From assembly GCA_005884945.1 (NCBI GenBank), contig VAYM01000135.1:1-39766 (forward strand): a DNA stretch of 39,766 bases, given 5' to 3'. This DNA is from Actinomycetota bacterium (GTDB taxonomy: Bacteria; Actinomycetota; Thermoleophilia; Gaiellales; Gaiellaceae). Positions 1-8,993 of the stretch are shown one piece after another. Every line of letters begins with the position of its first letter. The first letter of the stretch is position 1. The position numbers were made by a program, and so were the translations under genes. Below the pieces are notes generated by a model. It made no database searches and had not been told where the DNA came from. It saw only the letters and a program-made list of their open reading frames with translations.

Positions 1-124
1 GATGGAGAACTGCGACGGTGATCACCGCCGCGGATACGCCGAGGCCGACTGCGACCCCCGCCCAGAACGGCGGCCGGCGCGGGACAGGGGTTCCCCAGCG
101 TTCAGGACGACGCGGCCCGCTCAC
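1..124 (-). CDS. N-terminus of an unidentified membrane-anchored protein (runs off the left edge)
   Basis: Reading leftward from a GTG at 124 gives 41 uninterrupted codons to the window edge. A GGGGG run about 6 bases upstream of the GTG can serve as ribosome binding site. The protein begins with a short Arg/Pro-rich stretch followed by a hydrophobic run FWAGVAVGLGVSAAVITVAV (about residues 21-40), which looks like a membrane anchor or uncleaved signal. It lies 32 bases downstream of the MFS gene on the same strand, so it may be the last visible member of the fhs-MFS unit. The rest of the gene is outside the window and I do not recognise the family. Confidence 0.45.
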   Translation of the reverse strand, partial: MSGPRRPERWGTPVPRRPPFWAGVAVGLGVSAAVITVAVLH

Positions 125-156
125 AACGCCCCCGGCACGGCCGGGACACTATGCCG

Positions 157-1178
157 TCAGGCGCTGTGCAGCGCTCCGCTCAGCGACAACACGGCCGCTG
201 CGACGCCGAGCGCGGCGAACGCCGTCACCGCGACGCCGTTCCAGCCATACCGTTCCCACGCGAGCCCGGGGACGTACGCGCCCAGCGATCCGACGCCGTA
301 ATAGAGCGAGAAGTACACCGCGCTCGCGGCGCCTCGATCGACGGCCGTCGCTCTCGTGACTCCGAGCTGCGCGGCGGTGACGCCGGTGAAGTTCGCGAGC
401 GTGACGAGCGCGAGACCGGCGAAGAGGCTCGGCAAGGTCGACGGCAGCGACAGGGCGACTCCGGCGGCAGCGAGCGCGATCGCCGCGAGACCGAGTCGCT
501 GCCACCCGATCCGATCGGCGAGTCGGCCGATCGTCGGCCCGGCCGCACCGAGAATCCAGAGGACGAACACGAGGCTCCCGACGCCCGGCCCGAGATCGAA
601 GGGCGGCCGCTCGAGGCGGTAGACGACGTACGAGAAGCAGCCGACGAACGTGAAGAAGAACGCCGTCCCCGTCACCGTCGCACGCAGAAGGCTGGCGTTC
701 CGCAGCTGACGGCGGATGCCGCGAAACGTCTCGCCGCGCGCGGTCGAGCCGGGGATGTCGACGAGCGAACGCTGCATGACGACCGCGGCCGCAAGGGGCA
801 ACGCGGCCAGCAGGCCGATCGCCCACCGCCAGCCGACCGCATCGGCGAGCAGGGCGACGCCGATACGGCCGACGAGGCCGCCGGCGACGAGCGAGGAGAC
901 GTAGTAGCCCATCGCACGGGCGCCGATCGCCGGGCGAGCAGAAGCGCGAAGCTCGGCGCCAGCGCCGCTCCGAGCGTCGGCGGGACCAGCAGCGCGCTCG
1001 CGAGCACGATCGACCGCTTGCGCCCGACCCGGTCCGAGAACGGCCCCCAGATCCACGCCCCCACCGCCAGCGCGAGCACGACGGCGGAGATCGACAACCC
1101 CGCCTCCGCCGGACTGACGCCGAAAGTCCGGCCGATCTCCGGCAGGATCGCCTGCGTCGAATAGGTGACGGCGAACAT
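157..1178 (-). pseudogene. MFS transporter, broken by a one-base frameshift
   Basis: Two overlapping frames together encode one 12-helix major facilitator protein of the drug/metabolite H+ antiporter type. The first frame (from about 1178) has the N-terminal helix, ILPEIG, and the helix 2-3 loop FSDRVGRKRSIV. It stops making sense after SFALLLAR at about 930. The sense continues in another frame as AIGARAMGYYVSSLVAGG and runs to TGA at 157. Adding one base at about 928-932, inside a CGGG context, restores LLLARAIGARAMGYY, exactly what the family shows there. The first frame has an in-frame stop, which is the fhs stop at 1212-1214. Translation may therefore begin at CTG 1208, which would complete helix 1, rather than at ATG 1178. 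It lies directly behind fhs and is probably cotranscribed. The substrate is unknown. It is either a sequencing error in a G run or a decaying gene. Confidence 0.75.
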
Positions 1179-1211
1179 CGCCGCCGCCCCGAGCAGGAAA
1201 CCCTTCAGAGG

Positions 1212-2867
1212 TTAGAAGAGGCCGACGGTTTGCCCGTCCTCGTCGATGTCGACGTTGACGGCGGCGGGAGTCTTGCCGAGGCCGGGCATCGTCTGCATGT
1301 CGCCGCAGAGCGCGACGATCCAGCCGGCGCCGGTGTATGGGCGAAGGTCGCGAACGGTGACCGTGAATCCGGTCGGAGCGTTCGTCAGCGCCGGGTCGTG
1401 CGACAGCGACAGGTGCGTCTTCGCCATGCAGATCGGCAGCTTGCCGAAGCCGAGCCGGTTGAGCTCCTCGACCCTGTTCCGCGCCGCCGGGAGCAGGAAG
1501 ATCCCGTCCGCGCCGTACACGCGCGTCGCGATCGCCTCGATCTTCTCCTCGATCGACGCGTCGAGCGAATAGACGAAGTCGAACGAGTTCGGCTCTTCTG
1601 CTGCGGCGACTGCCGCCTCGGCAAGCGCGGCTGCGCCGGCGCCGCCCTCCTCGAACGCGTTGTTCACTTCGGCCGCGTACGCGCCGTGCTCGAGCGCCAG
1701 CGCGCGCACGCGCTCGATCTCGTCCTCGGCGTCGCCCGGGAAACGGTTGACCGCGACGACGGCATGCAGACCGAACTGGCGGACGATCCCGAGATGCCGC
1801 GCGAGGTTGGCCGCGCCGACCTCGACGGCCTCGACGCCGCCGTCGGGATTGCCGCCGTGGTGCTTGAGCGCCTTCACGGTTGCCACGAGCACGACCGCGT
1901 TCGGCCGTAGGTTGCCGGCGCGGCAGACGATGTCGAAGAACTTCTCCATTCCCATGTCCGATCCGAACCCGCTCTCGGTCACGACGTAGTCGCCGAGCTT
2001 GAGGGCGACGCGGTCGGCGACGAGCGAGTTGTTGCCGTGCGCGATGTTCGCGAACGGGCCGCAGTGGACGAACGCCGCTTGCCCCTCGAGCGTCTGCACG
2101 AGGTTCGGCTTGATCGTCTCCTTGAGCAGGACGGTCATCGCGCCGGCCGCACGCAGCTGCTCGGCCGTGACGGGTTCGCCCTCGAGCGTCTGCGCGACGG
2201 TGATCGCAGCGAGCCGCTGCCGTAGGTCGGTGAGGTCGGACGCGACTGCGACGATCGCCATCACCTCCGACGCGGCGGTGATGTCGAAGCCCGTCTGGCG
2301 GACGTAGCCGTTGGCGCGCCCGCCGAGCCCGATGACGATGTCGCGCAACGCGCGGTCGTTGATGTCGACGCAGCGGCGCCAGCTCACGGAGAGCGGATCG
2401 ATCCCGAGCTTGTTGCCGTGGAGGATGTGCGCCTCGAGCATCGCTGCGAGCAGGTTGTTCGCCGCGCCGATCGCGTGGATGTCGCCCGTGAAGTGGAGGT
2501 TCATGTCCTCCATCGGCACGACCTGCGCGTAGCCGCCGCCCGCCGCGCCGCCCTTGATCCCGAACACCGGGCCGAGCGACGCCTCGCGCAGGCAGAGCAC
2601 CGGGTCCTTGCCGATGTGGCCGAGCCCCTGCGTCAGCGACACGGAGGTCGTCGTCTTTCCCTCGCCGGCCTTCGTCGGCGTGATCGCCGTCACGTCGATC
2701 AGCCTCGCGTCGGCTCGTCCGGCCAGCCTGTCGAGGACGGACAGGTCGATCTTCGCCTTGTACTTTCCGTAGAGGTCGACCTCGTCCGGGATCAGGCCGA
2801 GGTCGGCGCCCAGGTCGTCGATCGGGCGCAAGACCGCGCGTTGCGCGATCTCGAGCGAGGACGGCAT
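1212..2867 (-). CDS. fhs: formate--tetrahydrofolate ligase (10-formyl-THF synthetase)
   Basis: The 551-residue protein has the usual length for Fhs. It contains the P-loop TPTKAGEGK (residues 63-71), the EASLGPVFGIKGGAAGGG segment just after it, the DMNLHFTGD motif, and the C-terminal PGLGKTPAA...GLF ending typical of the family. Fhs interconverts formate + ATP + THF and 10-formyl-THF in the cytoplasm. In a catabolic setting it runs backward, releasing formate and making ATP from the C1 units generated by the demethylation genes to the right. The ATG at 2867 is chosen because family homology begins immediately after it; the open frame extends upstream into the GntR gene and must be shadow there. 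It is transcribed divergently from the GntR regulator across a 59-base gap carrying a palindrome, and is followed by the MFS gene with no real gap. Confidence 0.96.
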   Translation of the reverse strand: MPSSLEIAQRAVLRPIDDLGADLGLIPDEVDLYGKYKAKIDLSVLDRLAGRADARLIDVTAITPTKAGEGKTTTSVSLTQGLGHIGKDPVLCLREASLGPVFGIKGGAAGGGYAQVVPMEDMNLHFTGDIHAIGAANNLLAAMLEAHILHGNKLGIDPLSVSWRRCVDINDRALRDIVIGLGGRANGYVRQTGFDITAASEVMAIVAVASDLTDLRQRLAAITVAQTLEGEPVTAEQLRAAGAMTVLLKETIKPNLVQTLEGQAAFVHCGPFANIAHGNNSLVADRVALKLGDYVVTESGFGSDMGMEKFFDIVCRAGNLRPNAVVLVATVKALKHHGGNPDGGVEAVEVGAANLARHLGIVRQFGLHAVVAVNRFPGDAEDEIERVRALALEHGAYAAEVNNAFEEGGAGAAALAEAAVAAAEEPNSFDFVYSLDASIEEKIEAIATRVYGADGIFLLPAARNRVEELNRLGFGKLPICMAKTHLSLSHDPALTNAPTGFTVTVRDLRPYTGAGWIVALCGDMQTMPGLGKTPAAVNVDIDEDGQTVGLF

Positions 2868-2883
2868 GGGCTGAGTCGTGCCT

Positions 2884-2904
2884 GAGATATGAGTAATGTA
2901 TCTC
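2884..2904. promoter_or_regulatory. palindrome in the fhs / GntR divergent intergenic region, probable operator
   Basis: Arms GAGATA (2884-2889) and TATCTC (2899-2904) form a perfect 6-bp inverted repeat around a 9-base AT-rich centre, in otherwise GC-rich DNA. It sits between the fhs start and the GntR start, where one dimeric repressor could control both directions. GntR/FadR-family regulators often bind their own divergent promoter. That this regulator binds here is inference. Confidence 0.5.
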
Positions 2905-2926
2905 CGTGGCAGAGGAGAGGGGCAAG

Positions 2927-3586
2927 GTGGGAGTCCTCGAGCCGCCCGCGGCCGGGTCGCTCGCCGACCGGGCCTACCACGCGATCCGCGAGATGATCGT
3001 CTCGCTCGAGCTGCGGCCGGGCGGCGTGATCGACGAGCGGCGGCTGATGGAGCAGCTCGGGATCGGGCGCACTCCGATCCGGGAGGCGCTGCGGACCCTC
3101 GCGCAGGAGCGCCTCGTCGAGGTGTATCCGCGCCGCGGGATGTTCGTGACCAGGGTGGAGATCCGCGACCTGGCGAGCCTCGCGGAGGTCCGCACGGTCC
3201 TCGAGAGCTCGGCGGCGCGGCTCGCGGCGGAGCGCGCGACCGACGAGGACCGCGACACGGTCGCAAGCCTGCTCGACGAGCTCGAGCGGCACGAGGAGCT
3301 CGATCAGCGCGAGCTGATGGCGCTGGACGAGCGGATCCACAGACAGGTGTACCGCGCAGCGCACAACCAGTTCCTCGAGGCGTCGCTCGAGCAGTACTAC
3401 GTCCTCGCCCTGCGCATCTGGTACCTGGCGCTCGACCAGGCCCGTGAGCTCGAGCAGGCGGTGCTCGACCACCGCGAGATCCTCGAGGCGATCCGCGACG
3501 GCGATGCCGAGCGCGCCGACCAGGCGATGCGGCGGCACGTGGTCGAGTTCGAGGAAGCGATGCGTCGAGTCTTGGTAGGAGCGTGA
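2927..3586 (+). CDS. GntR-family transcriptional regulator, FadR/FCD subfamily
   Basis: The protein (about 219 residues) has an N-terminal winged helix with the family signature GIGRTPIREALRTLAQERLV, followed by an all-helical FCD ligand domain. Candidate metal/ligand residues are the Asp and His of LDERIHRQVY, the His of LDHREI, and the His of MRRHVVEFE, the usual D-H-H-H set of FCD domains. GTG 2927 is preferred because GAGGAGAGGGG lies just upstream. An in-frame GTG at 2906 would add 7 residues but has no ribosome binding site. The stop overlaps the start of the dehydrogenase gene (GTGA, 3583-3586), so the regulator is the first gene of the demethylation operon and probably responds to a pathway intermediate. 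The effector cannot be read from the sequence. Confidence 0.9.
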   Translation: MGVLEPPAAGSLADRAYHAIREMIVSLELRPGGVIDERRLMEQLGIGRTPIREALRTLAQERLVEVYPRRGMFVTRVEIRDLASLAEVRTVLESSAARLAAERATDEDRDTVASLLDELERHEELDQRELMALDERIHRQVYRAAHNQFLEASLEQYYVLALRIWYLALDQARELEQAVLDHREILEAIRDGDAERADQAMRRHVVEFEEAMRRVLVGA

Positions 3587-6032
3587 GCACGAACGGCCTC
3601 CCCTCCTCCGCGCAGGCGGTCGTCATCGGCGCCGGCATCGTCGGCAACAGCATGCTGTACCACCTCTCGCGGCTCGGCTGGACGGACCTCGTGCTACTCG
3701 AGAAAGGACCGCTGCCGAACCCGGGCGGGTCGACGGGTCACGCGTCCAACTTCATCTTTCCCGTCGACCACTCGAAGGAGATGACCACGCTCACCACGGA
3801 GAGCGCGCGGCAATACGTCGAGCTGGGTGTCTCCGTGACGAGCGGCGGGGTCGAAGTTGCGCGCACGAAGGAGCGCATGGAGGAGTTGAACCGGCGCATG
3901 TCGTCGGCAGTGTCCTGGGGCGAGGAAGGCTGCGAGCTGCTGACGCCCGACGAGGTGCTCGAGCGGGTTCCGTTCATCAACAAGGACGTGGTCCTCGGCG
4001 GCTTCTACACGCCGCGCGTCACGGTCGTCGATCCGCTGCGTGCCGGGACGCTGATGCGCGAGTACGCTCAGGAGCGGGGCGCCAGCGTGTCCGCGAGCAC
4101 GGAGGTGACCGCCGTCGACGTCGAGCGCAACTGCGTGCGGCGAGTCCACACCGACAAGGGAACCGTCGAGGCCGACTACGTCTTCATCGCGTGCGGCGTT
4201 TGGAGCCCGCGGGTCGCCCGGATGGCCGGTGCGTCGATTCCGCTCACGCCGGCCGTCCACCAGATGATCAGCGTCGGCCCGATCCCGCTCTTCGAGCAGA
4301 CGTCCGGCGAGATCGAGTACCCGATCGTCCGCGACGTCGACACGAACATGTACGAGCGACAGAACGGCAGCGACATGGAGGTCGGCTCCTACGCGCACCG
4401 GCCGATCCTCATTGACGCCGACGACATCCCCTCGAACGAGGAGGCCGCGCTGTCCCCGACCGAGCTGCCGTTCACCTCCGAGGACTTCGACCCGCAGCTC
4501 GAGCAGGCGCTCGAGCTCTTCCCCGAGATCCTCACGGTCGAGGGCGCGGGGATCCGCCACGCGATCAACGGCCTGCTATCGCTGACGCCGGACGGGATGC
4601 CGATGCTCGGCGAGACCGAGGTGAAGAACCTGTGGTCGGTCGCCGCCGTCTGGATCAAGGAGGGGCCCGGCATCGCGAAAGCGGTCGCCGAGTGGGTCGT
4701 GGAAGGCGCGCCGGAGACCGACCTGCACTCCGCCGACGTCTCGCGCTTCTATCCACACCAGCGCACGAAGCGACACGTGGACGCGCGCTCGTCGGAGGGC
4801 TACAACCGCACGTACGGGATCGTCCACCCGATGGAGCAGTGGCTCTCGAACCGCGAGGTGCGGCTCAGCCCGTTCTACGAGCGGGAGAAGCAGCTCGGCG
4901 CGACGTTCTACGAGACCGCGGGCTGGGAGCGGCCGTGGTGGTACGAGTCGAACGAGCCGCTGCTCGAGGAGTACGGCGACCGCGTGATGCCGCGCGAGGC
5001 GGAGTGGGAGTCGCGGTGGTGGTCACCGATCATCAACGCCGAGCACCTCGCGATGCGCGATCGCGTCGCGCTGATCGACGTCTCGGCGTTCGCCGTCTTC
5101 GACGTCGTCGGGGCCGGCGCGCTCGACTACCTCCAGCGGATGGCGCTCGCCGAGATGGACGTCGACGTCGGTCGCGTCGTCTACACGTCGATCCTCGACG
5201 AGCGAGGCTGCTTCAAGGCCGACCTCACGATCATGCGGCTCGACGACGGCCTCTTCCGCATCGTCACCGGCGGCCTCGACGGACCGCGCGACCGGAAGTG
5301 GTTCGGGGCCCGCGGGCGCGGGACGTGCTCTCGTCCGTGACGAGCGCGGACGTGTCGCACGAGGCGTTTCCGTTCGGACGCTGCCGCTGGATCGACATCG
5401 GACCCGTGCGCGCGCTCGCCTCGCGCATCTCGTACGTCGGCGAGCTCGGATGGGAGCTGTACGCACCGATGGAGCAGGGCGCCGCCATGTGGGACACGAT
5501 CTGGGAAGCAGGACAGCCGCACGGGATCGTGCCTTCGGGCATAGGCGTGTACGGCACGACGGGTCGCATCGAGAAGGGCTACCGGTTGTACGGCGCCGAG
5601 CTCGAGACGGAATACAACGTCGTGGAGGCCGACATGCAGCGACCGAAGGTGAAGGAGGCGGACTTCATCGGCAAGGAGGCGCATCTCCGGCACCGCGAGG
5701 AAGAGCCGGCCGCGATCCTCTCCACGCTCACCGTCGACGACAACACCTCGCCCTCGAACGGCAAGAAGCGCTACATGCTGGGGCGCGAGCCGATCCTGAC
5801 GAGGGACGGCAAACGCATCGTCGACCTGAAGGGCCGCTCCTCCTACGTGACGAGCGCCGGCTCGGGCCCGTCGGTCGGAAAGCACGTGCTACTCGCGTAC
5901 CTTCCGCCGGAACATGCCGAGGAGGGGAATGAGTTGCTCGTCCAGTACATGGGCGACCGCTACCCGGTGACGGTCGCGGTGAAGGGCAGCCGGTCGCTGT
6001 TCGACCCGGAGAACACCCGGGTCCGCAGTTGA
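3583..6032 (+). pseudogene. dimethylglycine/sarcosine dehydrogenase-type FAD oxidoreductase with GcvT domain, internal deletion and frameshift
   Basis: The N-terminal half is a DAO-type flavoprotein. The dinucleotide motif GAGIVG is at residues 16-21, followed by NPGGSTGHASN, whose His53 sits where DMG oxidases/dehydrogenases attach FAD covalently. It continues through the folate-binding GcvT-like domain to VTGGLDGPRDRKWF at about 5303. The frame then changes: GPRARDVLSSV and the rest of the GcvT domain, including FPFGRC, ISYVGELGWELY, GIGVYGTTGR and KGRSSYVTSAG, continue in another frame to TGA 6032. In relatives about 25-30 residues separate KWF from GPRARD. Here they are essentially absent, so this is a deletion that is not a multiple of three, in a GGGCCCGCGGGCGCGGG stretch. 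If intact, the enzyme demethylates dimethylglycine or sarcosine, passing electrons to ETF and formaldehyde to THF. It overlaps etfB by four bases (TTGA). Confidence 0.85.
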
Positions 6033-6766
6033 ACGTCCTCGTTTGCGTCAAGCGGGTCCCTGAGACGGGAGCGCGGATCACGCTCACGTCCGACGCGCAG
6101 GCGATCGACACGACGCTGCTCGGGTTCACGATCTCGCCGCACGAGGAGTGCGCCGTCGAGGAGGCCCTGCGGATCGTCGAGCAGCACGGCGGTTCGACGA
6201 CAGTGCTGACGCTCGGGCCGGCGGCGGCGATCGAACAGTTGCAGAACGCGATGGCGATGGGGATCGGCGAAGCAGTGCTCCTGGAGACGGACGGCTCGGA
6301 CTGGAACGCCGAGTCCACGGCTGCGGCGATCGCGGATGCCGTTCGAACACGCGCGTGCGACCTGCTCCTCTTCGGCAACGAAGCGGCGGACACGGGGGAC
6401 TACCAGGTCGGCGTTCGCGTCGCGCATGCGCTCGGGCTGCCGTGCACGACGGGGATCAAGGGAATCTCGATCGCGGGCGGGACGCTGACCGCGCGGCGCG
6501 AAGCCGGCGGCGGTTGGGAGATCTTCGAGCTGCCGCTGCCCGCCGTCGTGAGCGTGAAGGAGGGGATCAACCTGCCGCGCTACGCGTCGATCCAGGGCCG
6601 TTTGCGCGCGAAGAAGGCGACGATCGAGCGGATCGCGCCGGAGCCGCTTGCAAGCGCCCTCGAGACGGTGCGCCTCGCCGTTCCGCCCGAGCAGGAAACG
6701 CACGTCGAGATCCTCCGCAGCGGCGCCGAGGCGGCGCGCGTGTTGCGCGATCTCGGCCTGGTGTAG
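6029..6766 (+). CDS. etfB: electron transfer flavoprotein, beta subunit
   Basis: The 245-residue protein begins MNVLVCVKRVPETGA and carries the ETF-beta signature around LPAVVSVKEGINLPRY, followed by GRLRAKKA. The AMP-binding region is MGIGEAVLLETD and the GNEAADTGDYQVG segment is typical. It pairs with the alpha subunit to form the soluble flavoprotein that takes electrons from the neighbouring dimethylglycine/sarcosine dehydrogenase and hands them to the respiratory chain via an ETF:quinone oxidoreductase not seen here. The start is TTG 6029, overlapping the dehydrogenase stop by four bases. The stop shares one base with the alpha-subunit start (TAGTG). A dedicated ETF pair inside the operon argues that the flavoprotein is a dehydrogenase and not an oxygen-using oxidase. 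Confidence 0.95.
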   Translation: MNVLVCVKRVPETGARITLTSDAQAIDTTLLGFTISPHEECAVEEALRIVEQHGGSTTVLTLGPAAAIEQLQNAMAMGIGEAVLLETDGSDWNAESTAAAIADAVRTRACDLLLFGNEAADTGDYQVGVRVAHALGLPCTTGIKGISIAGGTLTARREAGGGWEIFELPLPAVVSVKEGINLPRYASIQGRLRAKKATIERIAPEPLASALETVRLAVPPEQETHVEILRSGAEAARVLRDLGLV

Positions 6767-7671
6767 TGGTCCTCTGCCTCGTCGACGACGATCCGGTCTC
6801 GCTCGAGGCGCTGACGTTCGCGCGGCGCTTCGGCGAGGTCGATGCGCTCGTGTTCGGGGACGTCGACGTCGGCGGTTACGTGTCGCGCGCCCGTCGCATC
6901 GTGCACGAGCGGCTCGACGAGTACGCACCGCTCGCCTGGGCACAGGCGATCGTGGAGCTCGAGCCGGAGCTCGTCGTCGCGCCCGGCACGGACCGCGGAC
7001 ACGAGGTGCTCGCGCACGTCGCGGCGCGGCTCGGCGCAGCACTGGCGGCAAACGTCGTCGAGGCGGCGATCGAGGGTGACGTCCTGAACCTGACGCGGCA
7101 ACGCTGGGGCGGCAGCCTGCTCGAGGAAGCTCGCCTGCGCGGATCGCCGAAGCTCCTCTCCGTCGCACCGCATGTCGTCGAGGCCGAGCCTGCCGGGCTC
7201 GAGACGACGGTCGAGGACTTCACTCCGGCGCTCGGGGACGAGCACTTCCGGGTGCGTGTTGCACGACGCGAGGAGCCGGAGGCGGGAACCGTTCGGCTCG
7301 ACACCGCGCGCGTCGTCGTCGGCGGCGGCCGCGGCGTCGGCAGCAAGGAGGGCTTCGACGTGCTCGAGGAGCTGGCGAACCTGCTCGGCGGTGCAGTCGG
7401 CGGCTCGCGCGTCGTCACGAACCTGGGCTGGCGTCCGCACTCCGATCAGGTCGGCCAGACGGGAGCGCGCATCGCGCCGGATCTCTACATCGCGTGCGGC
7501 GTGAGCGGCGCGATCCAACACATCGTCGGCTGCAAAGGCGCGAAGCGGATCCTCGTGATCAACAAGGACCGGAACGCCCCGATCGTCGCGCGCGCCGATT
7601 GGGCGGTGATCGGCGACCTGCACGAGATCGTCCCGGCGATCGTGGCCGAGCTGCGCAGCAACGGCTCGTAG
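6766..7671 (+). CDS. etfA: electron transfer flavoprotein, alpha subunit
   Basis: The 301-residue protein is of normal to slightly short ETF-alpha length. The C-terminal FAD domain is clear: VVGGGRGVGSKEGF (about residues 184-197), then NLGWRPHSDQVGQTG, YIACGVSGAIQHIVG and VINKDRNAPI, ending with the family's DWAVIGDLHEIVPAI. The N-terminal half is divergent, as usual in this family. The GTG start at 6766 shares one base with the etfB stop, so the two subunits are translationally coupled. It is the last gene of this operon, facing a small minus-strand gene 73 bases away. I see no clear terminator in that gap. Confidence 0.94.
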   Translation: MVLCLVDDDPVSLEALTFARRFGEVDALVFGDVDVGGYVSRARRIVHERLDEYAPLAWAQAIVELEPELVVAPGTDRGHEVLAHVAARLGAALAANVVEAAIEGDVLNLTRQRWGGSLLEEARLRGSPKLLSVAPHVVEAEPAGLETTVEDFTPALGDEHFRVRVARREEPEAGTVRLDTARVVVGGGRGVGSKEGFDVLEELANLLGGAVGGSRVVTNLGWRPHSDQVGQTGARIAPDLYIACGVSGAIQHIVGCKGAKRILVINKDRNAPIVARADWAVIGDLHEIVPAIVAELRSNGS

Positions 7672-7744
7672 TGCTCGTCGGCATCGGGCACCTCGACCTC
7701 GCGTGCCTCTACGCACCCGGCGACTCGCGCCTGTCGGTCCGGCG

Positions 7745-8029
7745 TTACGACTTCATGCGAACGGCGACGTCGTACTTCGTCACCGACGTCCGCTGTCCGG
7801 GCGTGTCGCCAGTCGGCATCGCGTTCAGAATCTCGTCGCCCTTGCGGTAGTCGTCCTCGTTGTCGAAGACGATCACGACGACCGATTTTTGCGCGTCCGC
7901 GTCGTGGAGGGCGATGATCTCTGCCGGCGGAAACCCTTCGGGCGGCTGACTCTCTTGCATCTCGCGGCCCATCTCGTCCATCCGGTCCTTGCTGACTCCG
8001 TCGAACGTCACGACGCGTGCAAGCGCCAT
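7745..8029 (-). CDS. small protein of unknown function, possible dimeric alpha/beta-barrel fold
   Basis: The protein has 94 residues and begins MALARVVTFDGV. It has alternating charged helices and short strands (KSVVVIVFDNEDDY, then RTSVTKYDVAVR) resembling ABM/EthD-like alpha-beta barrel proteins; I do not recognise a specific family. The ATG at 8029 is firmly set by a strong ribosome binding site, AAGGAGG, about 6 bases upstream, although the open frame extends further. It points toward etfA and away from the IclR gene, with a 203-base divergent gap. There is no signal peptide or membrane segment. Whether it belongs to the demethylation island is unknown. Confidence 0.75.
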   Translation of the reverse strand: MALARVVTFDGVSKDRMDEMGREMQESQPPEGFPPAEIIALHDADAQKSVVVIVFDNEDDYRKGDEILNAMPTGDTPGQRTSVTKYDVAVRMKS

Positions 8030-8172
8030 TCCAGCCTCCTTGGTCGGATTCGAGGTAACCCTACGGCGGATTCGCCGACCATGTGTTGGCTGCGTTGCCT
8101 GCGTCTGGGAGGCGCTCATGATGTGGAGCTCCCGTGCAACCGGCCGCAAGCGACCGGCTTGAGTCGTCCGGG

Positions 8173-8201
8173 TTGACGGCACGTATCGGGACGGATTGAA
8201 T
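8173..8201 (+). promoter_or_regulatory. sigma-70-type promoter of the IclR / corrinoid operon
   Basis: TTGACG (8173-8178) and TTGAAT (8196-8201) are separated by exactly 17 bases, and the IclR start codon lies 31 bases after the -10. It is the only good promoter-like pair I see before the 12-gene run that begins at 8233. The match is by eye and transcription is not demonstrated. Confidence 0.5.
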
Positions 8202-8207
8202 AGGGAA

Positions 8208-8223
8208 TGGAACAGACGTTCCA
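8208..8223. promoter_or_regulatory. IclR-type operator palindrome
   Basis: TGGAAC and GTTCCA form a perfect 6-bp inverted repeat around the four bases AGAC. The sequence resembles the TGGAAnnnnnTTCCA pattern known for IclR-family operators. It begins 6 bases after the -10 box and ends 9 bases before the IclR ATG, so bound protein would cover the transcription start. This predicts autorepression of the whole downstream operon. Confidence 0.62.
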
Positions 8224-8232
8224 CGATGTGAG

Positions 8233-8993
8233 ATGGCGACCGAGCCGGGCACCCAGGCGATCGACCGAGCCGCGGAGCTTCTCGTCCGCGTCGTCGAAAG
8301 CGGACAGCCGCTCGCCGTCGGTGAGCTCGCGGCGCACACGGGACTGCCGAAGAGCACGACCTCGCGCCTCGTCGGTGCACTCGAGCGCCGCGGACTCGTG
8401 CAGCGCTCGTCCGACCGTGGGCGCCTCTCTCCCGGCCCGGTCTTGCTCCGCTTCGCGCACCGCGACGGAGGCCAGAGCCTCGTCGAGCTCGCGGGGCCGA
8501 TGTTGGAGCGACTCGCGGCGGAGACGCGCGAGACGACCAACCTCGCCGTCCCCGGGCCGCTCGGCGCCGAGCATCTCGACCAGCGCGACAGCGAGCACTT
8601 CGTCGGCGTCACCAACTGGGTCGGGCGTCGCGTCCCACATCACGTCGCCGCGAACGGCAAGATCTTCATGGCGTTCGGCGCCGCGCCCATCCCTGCGCAA
8701 CTCGACCGCTTCACGCCGCGCACGATCACGAGCCGCGCAAAGCTCGAGCGCGAGCTGGAGCGCGTCCGCGCGCTCGGCTACGGCACGGCCGTCGACGAGC
8801 TCGAGCTCGGACTCGCGGCGATGGCCGCGCCCGTGCGCGGCGACGACGGGGCCGTCGTCGCCGCCCTGTCGATCTCCGGACCGACGTCCCGACTGACACT
8901 CGACCGTATCGAGCGGCTTGCGCCGCTTCTCCTCGACCAGGCGGCGACGCTCGGCCGCCGACTCGACCACCGCGACCACGAGCGAGGTGCCGC

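Noticed and set aside
157-2925. Very long minus-strand open frame (over 900 codons) across fhs and the MFS gene
   Set aside because: Only its last third carries protein-like sequence (the second half of the MFS transporter); the rest is Arg/Gly-rich shadow of fhs.
7671-7850. Plus-strand coding continuation after etfA
   Set aside because: It is a shadow opposite the 94-residue minus-strand gene, which has a strong ribosome binding site and balanced composition.
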